From Leptospirales bacterium (GTDB lineage Bacteria; Spirochaetota; Leptospiria; Leptospirales; Leptospiraceae), in assembly GCA_013297885.1 (NCBI GenBank), contig JAAFIR010000043.1:1-32839 (forward strand): a stretch of 32,839 nt of DNA, read 5' to 3'. The notes under the pieces were generated by a model that made no database searches, had not been told where the DNA came from, and saw only the letters and a list, made by a program, of their open reading frames with translations. Both the position numbers and the translations under genes were made by a program. Below, piece by piece: positions 19,278 through 27,500 of the stretch; position 1 is the first letter of the stretch, and the number at the start of each line of letters is the position of its first letter.

Positions 19278-19871
19278 TTAAATTGTGAGTCTAGACTTAA
19301 TTGCTTTACCTAGAGTGTATTGATCTGCATATTCAATTGTGCTGCCGATTGTCACACCATGTGCAATGCGAGTGATTTTGAGACCGATGGGTTTTAGCAA
19401 TTGGCTGATATAATTTGCAGTAGCGTCTCCTTCCAGAGTTGGGTTCGTTGCAATTAAAACTTCTTCAATTGGTTCTTTGTTGAGGCGTTCTAGTAGTTCT
19501 TTGATTTTTAATTGGTCAGGACCAATTCCATCAAGTGGAGAAATCACACCGTTTAACACATGGTATCTGCCACGGTATTCGTTTGTGTTTTCAATAAAAA
19601 AAATATCTTCAGGTTGTTCCACGATGCAAACAATTTTTGCATTTCGTTCTGTTGATAAACAAATTTCACAAATTTCTGTTTCAGTTATCGCACCGCAGTT
19701 TTTACAAAATTTTAAATGTTCTTTTACTTCATTAATTGATGAAATAAAATTTTGAAAACTAGACTGATCCATTCTCAAAATATAAAATGCAATTCTGTAT
19801 GCAGATTTTTTCCCAATCCCAGGCAAGCTGGAAAGAGAATGAACTAATTTTTTTAATAAGTTGGAATCTAT
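19278..19871 (-). CDS. recR: Recombination protein RecR, apparently starting at ATA
   Basis: RecR acts with RecO/RecF to load RecA at gaps. From 19871 the protein is 197 residues, the usual size. It has an N-terminal helix-hairpin-helix ([13 protein letters not shown], about 14-26), a four-Cys zinc site (Cys56, Cys59, Cys68, Cys71), and a Toprim domain ([12 protein letters not shown] to EGDATANYI). No in-frame ATG, GTG or TTG exists upstream of the TTG at 19826, and that TTG would remove 15 residues, including [11 protein letters not shown] before the hairpin. An ATA at 19871-19869 has GGAG seven bases upstream, overlaps the ybaB stop by one base, and restores full length. The ATA start is my inference. 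ATT codons further upstream are an alternative. Confidence 0.85.
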   Translation of the reverse strand: MDSNLLKKLVHSLSSLPGIGKKSAYRIAFYILRMDQSSFQNFISSINEVKEHLKFCKNCGAITETEICEICLSTERNAKIVCIVEQPEDIFFIENTNEYRGRYHVLNGVISPLDGIGPDQLKIKELLERLNKEPIEEVLIATNPTLEGDATANYISQLLKPIGLKITRIAHGVTIGSTIEYADQYTLGKAIKSRLTI

Positions 19872-20221
19872 TAGGAAGCTCCGCCACCAAATAATTTTGA
19901 CAACTCGTTAGGATCAAATCCACCAGTAATAGATTTCATTTCATGAGCTTGAGCTTCTTTTGCTTTGTTGATAGCTTCGTTTGTTGCAGACAAAATTAAA
20001 TCTTCAAGCATTTTCATATCATCTCCATCAAACATAGATTTGTTGATTTTAATATTGGTAATATTTCCTTCACCGCTTGCAGTAACATCCACCATTCCCG
20101 CACCAGCAGAAGCAGTTACACGAATGAGGGCAATTCTTTTTTGGATGGCAGCCATTTGCTCTTTCATACCTTTCATGTTTTTTAAAGTTTCAGCCATTTG
20201 TTCCATTTTTTTTCCAAACAT
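19871..20221 (-). CDS. ybaB: YbaB/EbfC nucleoid-associated protein
   Basis: The 116-residue DNA-binding protein forms dimers that bend or coat DNA. Its typical features are [18 protein letters not shown] at the N-terminal helix, [40 protein letters not shown] and [16 protein letters not shown]. The ATG at 20221 has AAGGAG at ideal distance; an upstream in-frame start would overlap dnaX. It sits between dnaX and recR, the classic dnaX-ybaB-recR order. Confidence 0.95.
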   Translation of the reverse strand: MFGKKMEQMAETLKNMKGMKEQMAAIQKRIALIRVTASAGAGMVDVTASGEGNITNIKINKSMFDGDDMKMLEDLILSATNEAINKAKEAQAHEMKSITGGFDPNELSKLFGGGAS

Positions 20222-20231
20222 ACAATTCTCC

Positions 20232-21554
20232 TTAAATACCTTTAAATTTATCTGGTTCAACTTCAGAACCTAAAAATTTATCTTTTATTCCGCTTACTAA
20301 ATCAATTTTCTCAGGGCTTTTTTTTTCTTCATCATTTTTATTTTTAGTAGTTCCAACTTCTTCAGGAATAGAAAAACTTCCAGACTCAATTGCTTGTTTA
20401 AGTGTATAAATTTTATCTAGAACTCCAGAAACAGTTGGTTTGTTTAATTCTGAAATAAGTTTTCGAAATGATAATTCAAAAAAAACTTTTGTTTCAAATG
20501 AATTTCTTAGTTTTAATAAATTTAATTTTTCATAAATATTGTAAACTTGATCTGATAGTAAAAACAATGATTCTATTGGATAATTTGAAATGGATTTTGA
20601 AATTTTTTCTACATCTTCAACAGGATAATTTAACGATTCTTTATCGTTTAAATTTTCTTTAATGAGAGTTGTGGCATAAGAAAATTCCAAAAATTCCCAA
20701 AGAAATTTATTTAAGTCCACTCCATCTTTATAAGATTTATCTAATATAGAAAATAATTTATCAAATTTGGTTTCAGCTAAAACAGAATGAAGAAGTTCAA
20801 TTTGAACATCTACTCCTTGGTATCCAATCATTGCACGGATTTTTTCACCAAAAATTTTTCCATCAGTAAATGTAACTGCTTGTTCTAAAAAAGACAATGT
20901 ATCTCGAACCGAGCCATCTCCTTTTTTTGCAACCCAGAAAAGTCCTTCCATATCATATTCAATTTTTTCTTTTTTACAAAGCTCTTCTGCGTGACCTTGA
21001 AGATTTAACAAAGGAACTTTTTTAAATACAAAATCTTGACAACGTGACAAAATAGTTTCTGGAATTTTATGATACTCTGTTGTTGCCAAAATAAATACGA
21101 CATGTGGTGGTGGCTCTTCCAAAGTTTTTAAAAGTGCATTAAACGATTGGTCTGTTAGCATATGCACTTCATCTATAATATAAATTTTATTTTTTCCACC
21201 TGATGGAGAAAATTTTACATTCTCTCTGAGGTCTCGAATATTTTCAATCCCACGATTGGACGCTGCATCAATTTCAATTACGTCTGGAGAATTTCCTTTG
21301 ATGATTTCAGTACAAGAAGTACATTCGTTACATGGTTCATTTTCAGTTGGATTGGAACAATTTAATCTTTTTGCAAGAATTCTAGCAATTGTTGTTTTAC
21401 CAACACCACGAGAACCAAAAAAAATATATGCATGACCAACTCGATTATTTTTGAGAGCGTTTTTTAATGCATTAATCGCTAAGTCTTGGTAAATCACCTC
21501 TGAAAATTTTTGAGGTCTATACTTTCTTGCGAATACTAAATGGGATTCTGACAT
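20232..21554 (-). CDS. dnaX: DNA polymerase III subunit tau/gamma
   Basis: The 440-residue clamp-loader ATPase has the Walker A box GSRGVGKT (47-54), a four-Cys zinc site (Cys66, Cys75, Cys78, Cys81), Walker B IYIIDEVHMLT and the SRC motif in ETILSRCQDF. It is short for a full tau protein. The C-terminal region after the collar is a brief Lys/Glu-rich tail, so alpha/DnaB-binding domains look absent or reduced. A run of nine A (T at 20318-20326) lies 28 codons before the end. The ATG at 21554 begins MSESHLVFARKYRPQKF, where the family normally starts. It is only ten bases after the tRNA-Ser 3' end. A longer open frame through the tRNA is spurious. Confidence 0.95.
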   Translation of the reverse strand: MSESHLVFARKYRPQKFSEVIYQDLAINALKNALKNNRVGHAYIFFGSRGVGKTTIARILAKRLNCSNPTENEPCNECTSCTEIIKGNSPDVIEIDAASNRGIENIRDLRENVKFSPSGGKNKIYIIDEVHMLTDQSFNALLKTLEEPPPHVVFILATTEYHKIPETILSRCQDFVFKKVPLLNLQGHAEELCKKEKIEYDMEGLFWVAKKGDGSVRDTLSFLEQAVTFTDGKIFGEKIRAMIGYQGVDVQIELLHSVLAETKFDKLFSILDKSYKDGVDLNKFLWEFLEFSYATTLIKENLNDKESLNYPVEDVEKISKSISNYPIESLFLLSDQVYNIYEKLNLLKLRNSFETKVFFELSFRKLISELNKPTVSGVLDKIYTLKQAIESGSFSIPEEVGTTKNKNDEEKKSPEKIDLVSGIKDKFLGSEVEPDKFKGI

Positions 21555-21563
21555 TTTAATTTT

Positions 21564-21647
<84 letters not shown>

Positions 21648-21725
21648 ATAATTCCAAATTTTTGAATTCTGCTGATAAAGAAAGTAATACTTTATTAAGC
21701 TTAAAAAATTTTTTGAATAAATTTT

Positions 21726-21947
21726 GGGCAAATTTTTCTTTTCTGCTTCGCAGAAAAAATGTGGAATTAAAAATGAAGAATGTTAAATTAAATGAGTTAA
21801 AACTCATTTTTTATTTTTAATTTTTAATTCAACATTTACGAAAAACCGGGCTTTCCTCTCTTGTCAAAAAATTGTCCACCCTGCTTCTTTGAAGCACCAA
21901 GCCAAGCTGTGCAATTTTTTGACACCGAGTCAATCCCTTTTGCTTAG
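21726..21947. repeat. Intergenic modular palindromic repeat, copy G
   Basis: This copy occupies most of the spacer between tRNA-Ser (-) and the gene at 22042 (+). It starts GGGCAAATTTTT and ends CCCTTTTGCTTAG. Hairpins visible are TTCTGC-TTC-GCAGAA (about 21741-21755), AATGAGTT-AA-AACTCATT (about 21791-21808) within a longer AT-rich arm pair, and GTCAAAAAATTG/CAATTTTTTGAC (about 21863-21923). The minus strand GATTGACTCGGTGTCAAAA links it to copies F and H. Confidence 0.7.
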
Positions 21948-22041
21948 TTTTGAAGAATTTGATTTGGCTCAAAACGACTAAATGCTTTTCATATTGATGT
22001 ATTTGGGTTGACTTTTGAAATTATATTTATAACTTTAAACT

Positions 22042-22551
22042 ATGGTTTTAGAAATAGATTATAAAATCCAAAATTTAACAAGTTTAGAATTTTCAAAGTT
22101 TGAAACTGAAAAAAAGAAAGATGAACTACCTCTTTCATTTAGAATATTTATTTTTATATTTTTTTTCTTTTTAAAGTTTGACTATTTTAAAAATATTCTA
22201 AATAACTTTATTTATAAATCTTTTTTAAATGATTTATATTCACTAAATTTTTATGTGTCTAGTTTAAAAAATTATTCTAGAGGAAAATTAATAGCTGACT
22301 ATAATTTTATTTTAGAAGTATTACCTTTTTTTGAAGAAATGGAAATAGATTTAAAAAATAGTGATTCTAATTTATTACAAGAAAAAAATATTCAATTATT
22401 CTCTCAGATTATTTTAAAACTAAATGGTATCGAAGCTCGATTAGATTTAGAATTAGATGATAGTCTAAAAGAACAATACGATCACACTAATAGTTTAATA
22501 CAAAATAAAAATTATTCTGAGTTTATTTTATGGACTCAAAAAAATTTATAG
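22042..22551 (+). CDS. Hypothetical protein upstream of a RelE-like toxin
   Basis: The 169-residue protein is unrecognised. Residues about 31-52 are strongly hydrophobic (LSFRIFIFIFFFFLKF), a likely membrane segment or re-entrant helix. The rest is polar and helical, ending DDSLKEQYDHTNSLIQNKNY and then SEFILWTQKNL. Its 3' end overlaps the start of the RelE-like gene by 22 bases, the position normally held by an antitoxin. It is longer than usual antitoxins and shows no known DNA-binding fold, so the antitoxin role is only a suggestion. A weak TTGACT (22008-22013) lies upstream and no clear ribosome site is present. Confidence 0.6.
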   Translation: MVLEIDYKIQNLTSLEFSKFETEKKKDELPLSFRIFIFIFFFFLKFDYFKNILNNFIYKSFLNDLYSLNFYVSSLKNYSRGKLIADYNFILEVLPFFEEMEIDLKNSDSNLLQEKNIQLFSQIILKLNGIEARLDLELDDSLKEQYDHTNSLIQNKNYSEFILWTQKNL

Positions 22552-22817
22552 TTTCAATTTCTGAAAAAATATATAAACAAACTAAAAAAATTCCCAAAAC
22601 TGAATTAGAAAAAATTTATAAATTTTTTGAAGACCTTAAAATTAGTGGACTAAACAATTCTAACATCATTCCTGTAGAAGGTTTAACTGATTTTTATAGG
22701 AAGCGAATTGGTGATTATAGAGTAATTTTTCACCATCAATTAGATACAAATCAATTTATCATTTTTGCAGTTGGAAGAAGAGGTGACGTTTATAGAGATT
22801 TTAAACAATCTCTTTAA
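22530..22817 (+). CDS. RelE/ParE-like toxin-fold protein
   Basis: The 95-residue basic protein matches the RelE/ParE superfamily. It has an N-terminal helical pair (SEKIYKQTKKIPKTELEKIY) followed by the beta-sheet core FYRKRIGDYRVIFHHQ and FIIFAVGRRGDVYRDF. This order, Arg-Lys-Arg-x-Gly-x-Tyr-Arg-Val then a terminal Gly-Arg-Arg...Tyr, is typical of mRNA-cleaving RelE proteins. Members usually inhibit translation until bound by an antitoxin encoded just upstream. It overlaps the upstream gene and is followed 11 bases later by another gene, so translation is coupled. Whether it is an active toxin cannot be told from sequence. Confidence 0.8.
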   Translation: MDSKKFIVSISEKIYKQTKKIPKTELEKIYKFFEDLKISGLNNSNIIPVEGLTDFYRKRIGDYRVIFHHQLDTNQFIIFAVGRRGDVYRDFKQSL

Positions 22818-22828
22818 AGTATAGACTT

Positions 22829-23530
22829 ATGCCAATAGAGAATGGAAAAATTTATGGGAAGTTTAAAAAAATTTTAATTTCTGAAATGGAATTAAAAACT
22901 GAATCGATCTATTTAAAAGAAAAATTAATGGAACTCGAAAAAAATAAATCAAATAGTTTCCAGTTCGCAAATCAATTTTTTTATACTTATTTAGAATCTA
23001 GACTACAACTCAAAAATAAAAAAATTTCAAAAACTTTATATGGAATTCCAGATTTTATTTTTTCGTCTTTAAAAAATTGGGAAAATAAATCTTGGAATTT
23101 TGAATTAATTTTTTATGTCCCAAGTTCTTTTGAAATGTTGGAAATCCAAAGTGTTGGAAAAAGATTTGTTAGTATTGATTTTGATTCTGCAATAAATGGA
23201 AATTTAGTGGAAAACAAAAGAGATGCATTTGAACATTTTTTACATGATTTAGCACATGGTTATCATTTTTTTAAAGATAAAGATGAATTTGAAAAACAAG
23301 TTCAATTTTTTATAAATCTAAAAAAGAATTTTTCTATTTATGAAAGTTATTTTTGGGATGAAGATTTTAAAACCAAATTCGAGTATTGTTTATCAGATAT
23401 GAATTCCAATTCAACTCACTTAAAAGAATATCTCAAAGCAATTTTAATTGGACATCATAAAAAGAAATTGAATATAGTTGGTAAACTTGAAACAAAATTA
23501 GAACAAGAAATTTTTCAATTAGTGGGTTGA
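22829..23530 (+). CDS. Hypothetical protein with a His-rich HxxHDxxHxxH motif
   Basis: The 233-residue soluble protein is of no recognised family. The striking feature is FEHFLHDLAHGYHFF (about 134-148), with His136, His139, Asp140, His143 and His146 spaced on one helix as in metal- or haem-binding sites. A His pair occurs again at 209-210 (LIGHHKKK). The N-terminal half mixes helices with beta-like stretches (FELIFYVPSS, KRFVSIDFDS). It is the third gene of a tight cluster with the RelE-like gene. Its stop lies five bases from the stop of the convergent lipoprotein gene. A metal-dependent enzyme is possible, but no catalytic class is indicated. Confidence 0.7.
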   Translation: MPIENGKIYGKFKKILISEMELKTESIYLKEKLMELEKNKSNSFQFANQFFYTYLESRLQLKNKKISKTLYGIPDFIFSSLKNWENKSWNFELIFYVPSSFEMLEIQSVGKRFVSIDFDSAINGNLVENKRDAFEHFLHDLAHGYHFFKDKDEFEKQVQFFINLKKNFSIYESYFWDEDFKTKFEYCLSDMNSNSTHLKEYLKAILIGHHKKKLNIVGKLETKLEQEIFQLVG

Positions 23531-23543
23531 ATGAATCATTCAA
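23527..23543. terminator. Palindrome carrying both convergent stop codons
   Basis: TTGAATGA (23527-23534) and TCATTCAA (23536-23543) are exact reverse complements around one A. The TGA of the + gene (23528-23530) and the TGA of the - gene (23538-23536) both lie inside it. It may act as a compact two-way terminator, though the stem is short and AT-rich. Confidence 0.35.
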
Positions 23544-23916
23544 TAACTTCACCAGTAATTATAATTGTTCTTCTTGAAATTAAAGGTCTGTTTGTAATTA
23601 AAAGTATTTGAATTCCTGTTCCAAAAAAACGAATCATGGAATCAACAAAATTCTCCTCAGATTCTAGTTTTAAATTATAAATTGATTTTGCATTAGTTAG
23701 GTTTTTTCTTAACTCTTTTTCCATATCAAAACTTTGAATATTAATTAAATCAAAAACAATATAAGTAATTTTAGTTCTTATTTTAAAAGGTCTTGAATTA
23801 GTTTTTTTTTCTTTAGAAAATGAAACTGGAATTTCATAGTCTTTTAAATCATATTTATAATATGCACATTGAAATAAAAAAATCAAATTAAAAAAAATTA
23901 TACAAATTGATTTCAT
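23536..23916 (-). CDS. Putative lipoprotein, paralogue of the upstream gene
   Basis: The 126-residue protein begins with a hydrophobic signal ending in lipobox-like FLFQC (Cys17). The C-terminal part, SIYNLKLESEENFVDSMIRF and then LLITNRPLISRRTIIITGEV, aligns with the neighbouring lipoprotein when that frame is read past its stop. Both have SIYN..LE followed by RP and a beta-rich end. Function unknown; probably anchored in the outer membrane. Its ATG overlaps by four bases (ATGA) a TGA in the reading frame of the upstream gene, which suggests the two were once directly coupled. Confidence 0.72.
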   Translation of the reverse strand: MKSICIIFFNLIFLFQCAYYKYDLKDYEIPVSFSKEKKTNSRPFKIRTKITYIVFDLINIQSFDMEKELRKNLTNAKSIYNLKLESEENFVDSMIRFFGTGIQILLITNRPLISRRTIIITGEVIE

Positions 23917-24008
23917 AATTTACCCTTTTTGGATTTTAGAATATCATTTTTTTTTAAAGTATTTTTTTTAGTATATAACCAACCTTCAATTCCAACAGTA
24001 TAAGGTCT
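23913..24008 (-). pseudogene. Open in-frame extension after the lipoprotein TAA
   Basis: Reading on from the TAA of the lipoprotein gene, the same frame stays open for 31 codons (RPYTVGIEGWLYTKKNTL...) and stops at TGA 23915-23913. That TGA overlaps the next ATG in the usual operon manner. The sequence resembles the C-terminus of the paralogue (RPLISRRTIIITGEV). It is probably the detached tail of the upstream gene. Confidence 0.55.
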
Positions 24009-24347
24009 TTACAATCCAACAGTAAATAGATCAGCTAAACTATTTAGAAAACTATACTCCTCAGTTATAATTAAACCTCCAATTGCTTTATCTTCCAAAT
24101 TGGAATTGTAAATACTTTCTTCTTTTAAAATTGTTTCCAAATCTAATTCTTCATTTTCTAAACCCCAAAAAAACTGAATCCTAGTTGCACTGACTTCAAA
24201 TCTTTTATCAACTAAATAACCTTCTTCCTCAGTAAAAGCAGACATTCTGATTTCAGATTTAGCATCTTTAATGTAATAACTTGTTTTAGCACAATGGAAT
24301 AAAAAAAAAGAGAGAATTAATAAATTTATTTCCTTAATTTGTTTCAT
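24009..24347 (-). CDS. Putative lipoprotein, probably truncated by an in-frame TAA
   Basis: The 112-residue product has a signal ending in LFHC (Cys19), so it should be lipid-anchored. The mature domain contains ATRIQFFWGLENEELDLETI and IIITEEY-like beta segments (GGLIITEEYSFLNSLADLF). The frame ends at TAA after FTVGL, where relatives of this kind usually continue with a TxRPYTV-type beta strand. That strand is present downstream in the same frame. A point change of a sense codon such as TAT to TAA would explain it. The shortened protein may still be made. No functional assignment is possible. Confidence 0.7.
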   Translation of the reverse strand: MKQIKEINLLILSFFLFHCAKTSYYIKDAKSEIRMSAFTEEEGYLVDKRFEVSATRIQFFWGLENEELDLETILKEESIYNSNLEDKAIGGLIITEEYSFLNSLADLFTVGL

Positions 24348-24532
24348 ATTAAGTATTAAAAAGAATATTTTTTTTTAGTCAAATTATTTTTGGTGAATTT
24401 AAAAAGTTTTAGTTAAATTTTATTGACTAAATATTGTATATATTTACTTTTATTACTCTTTAAGGTGTGAAAGAAATAAGACAGTAAACAAAAAAATTTC
24501 ACCCATACAAAAATTGGGAAAAAAAATAAGGA

Positions 24533-27500
24533 TTATTTCAATTCAACTCCAATCAAAGTAATATCATCTTGGATAGCACTGCCATTCATAAACTTGTTTA
24601 GTTCAGCGAGACTAATATCTATAATCTCATTTAGAGATAGAGATTGATTTGTTTTTAGAATTGAATAAAAATTTTCTTCACCAAACTCAACATTATCAAT
24701 ATTAAACTCTTCAAAAATTCCATCCGTAAAAAGAAATAATTTATCTCCATGATCAAAACTATATTCTATAAAAGTATACTCGGTATTTTTTTTAATACCA
24801 ATCATCTTTCCTGTTTTTTCAAGAAAATGTATTTGTTCAGATTTTAATAATACCGAAGCAGGATGACCTGCTGAAGTATATTTTATTTTTTTTTGCATAA
24901 AATCAATATCTATTATAACACAAGTTAAAAAAGAATTTAATGAATTGTATTTTTGCATATATTCATTATTAAAAATATCCATTAAGTTGGAAGTATCCAT
25001 TTCAAAATTTTTTAAATTATCATAAATACCTTTAATTGCCATTGTCATCATTGCAGCTTGAACTCCATGACCTGTTGCGTCTGCAAGAAAGATTCTATAT
25101 ACAGTATCGTTTAACTTTGTTATGCTGTAATAATCACCTCCAACCTCAGCCATTGGTTGGTAAATTGTAACAATATTTAAAGATTCGATTTTTGATGTAT
25201 CCACTTTTAAAGTATTCTGTTGAATTTTTTTTGCGAGGGTTAAATCTTTTTTTATAATATTAAGAGTGTTATTTAATTCTGCAGTTCTTTCTTTAACTTT
25301 GTCTTCAAGATTTTTATACAATTTTGCATTTTCAATTGAAATAATTGCTTGTGAACTAAGCATTTTTAAAATTTCTAATCGATCTTCTGTAAAAGTATTT
25401 GTAGAAAGATTATTTTCTAAATAAAGTAAAGCAACTAATTCTCCCTGCCTATGAATCGGTTCGCATAATACTGATTTAACGTTGTTATTATTTAGATAAG
25501 GATCTGTTGCATAACGTTTATCATTCGTTGCATCATTAATTACTAACATTTCTCCAGTGCGAATCGAATATTGAACAATTGATTTAGGAATAATTTCACT
25601 TGCATTATTTAAAGTGATTGATTTTAAAATTTGAATTTCAGCGTTTGATATATTTGCTATAACTTGAATTTTCCATTCTTCTTCTTTTAAAATTAAAACT
25701 CCTTTTTCTGCTCCAGCATTTTCTAAAATGATCCAAATTACTTTTTCTAAAAGTGATTCTAGTTGAATTTCTTCTGAAATTGTCTGAGATGATTTGATTA
25801 AAGAAAAAATATCTAATAAACTTGAAGTTGATTTTGATTTTGAACTAGTTGTTGAAGCAGTGACTGAAAGACTAACAGTCCCCGAAAATTTTTGATTTAA
25901 ACTTTCTCTTTTAGTATTAAGGAATAAATATTCTTTTTCAATTCGTTTCACTATAAGCTCTGCACCCCAAGTATTATACAAGTAAATAGATTTTTCAAAG
26001 TGTAATTTTGCATAATCAGTCTTTTTTTGAATCAACCAAAATTTTGCAAATAATTCATTCGCTAATGCCTCATCTTGAATATATCCAAACTTGTTTGCTA
26101 GTTGTATTGATTTATCATACATTTCAATCGCTTGAATAATATTCCCTTTGATTCTAAAAAATTCTGCTTCTATTAAAATTAATTTATGTTCATGGTTCAT
26201 TGGAGCGAATTTTGTCCAAAGTTTTAAATTTTCAAGGTTTGATTGAAGTAAAATCCATACCGATTTTTCTTCTAATGAATTAAGTTCTTCATAATTGTAT
26301 TGTTCAAATTTACGAATTAGAATAAGTGAATCAAAAAAATAAAATCCAGCCTCAGAAATTGTTCCGCTACCTGCATTCAAATAAATTCTTGCTTTTTTAG
26401 AGTCTTCAATGGCATCTTGAATTTTATTCAAATAATAATTACTAGTCATACGATAAAGATAAAAAAAGAATAATCTTACTTTATCTCCTGAGTTTAAACT
26501 TTCTTTAATTACAAGAGATTCATTATTAAATATTTCTATAGATAAATTGCTCGTTCCATTTAATGTAATTGTAGCATCTAAAAAAATAGTGCAATAATTT
26601 GCAGTTGTAATTAATTTTTGCTCAATCAAATTTTTTCTGTATTTTAAAATTACAGATTGTAATTCTAAAATATTATTTCCAATCCAAAAAGAAACCATAC
26701 ATATTGCATAAGAAGAATAACCAACAAATTCCAAAGCTCCAGTTTCATATGCAGTTTTTAAACCCAGTTTAAGAATTTCGATTGATTCTTTGAGATGGTA
26801 TTTTCTATGGTGTAAAAAAATTCCAATTCCAATATAAGTACCAGCTTTCATCAAAGCAGAATCAGGCTCTAAAGCAAGTTTAAAAGCAACTTTTCTAAAT
26901 TCTTCACTTGTATTAATTTCTTTTGTAATATTATTTATAACTATTGAATAGTTTACATAAGCAAAACAAGAAATAGAACAATTTCCAAATTGAATAGAAT
27001 AACTCACCTGTAGGATATTTAATAAAACAAATAAAGGCGATCCTGCATTAAAACAAGCAGGTATCAAACAAGCAGCAATTTTCATTACAGCTAATTTTTC
27101 TTTATCATTCATTTTTTTTAAATAAAATAAGTCTTGAATATTTTTGTCTTTTAGTAAAAAGTTAATGTGATTTATTTCTAATAAAAAATCTTCTAATTTA
27201 GGTTGTTCAGGAAAAATCACACCTAATTTAATTAAAAATTTTTTACCAAATTCTATTGCTTCACTTAATTTATTTTGCGAAGCTAAAGCTTGTATCTTAG
27301 TAAAATTTATATTTACTAAATCTAATATAGGAATTTTTTCTGAATCTATTTTAGAGATATACTCATTCATTTCTGTAAAATCACCTAATAGTGAAGATAA
27401 TTCAATAATCAGTTCATGTAATTCTAAGAACTCGTTATAGTATTCATTCCAGTTATTTTCACCAAATAGTTTTATTGATTCTTTAGCATAAGATAAAGAA

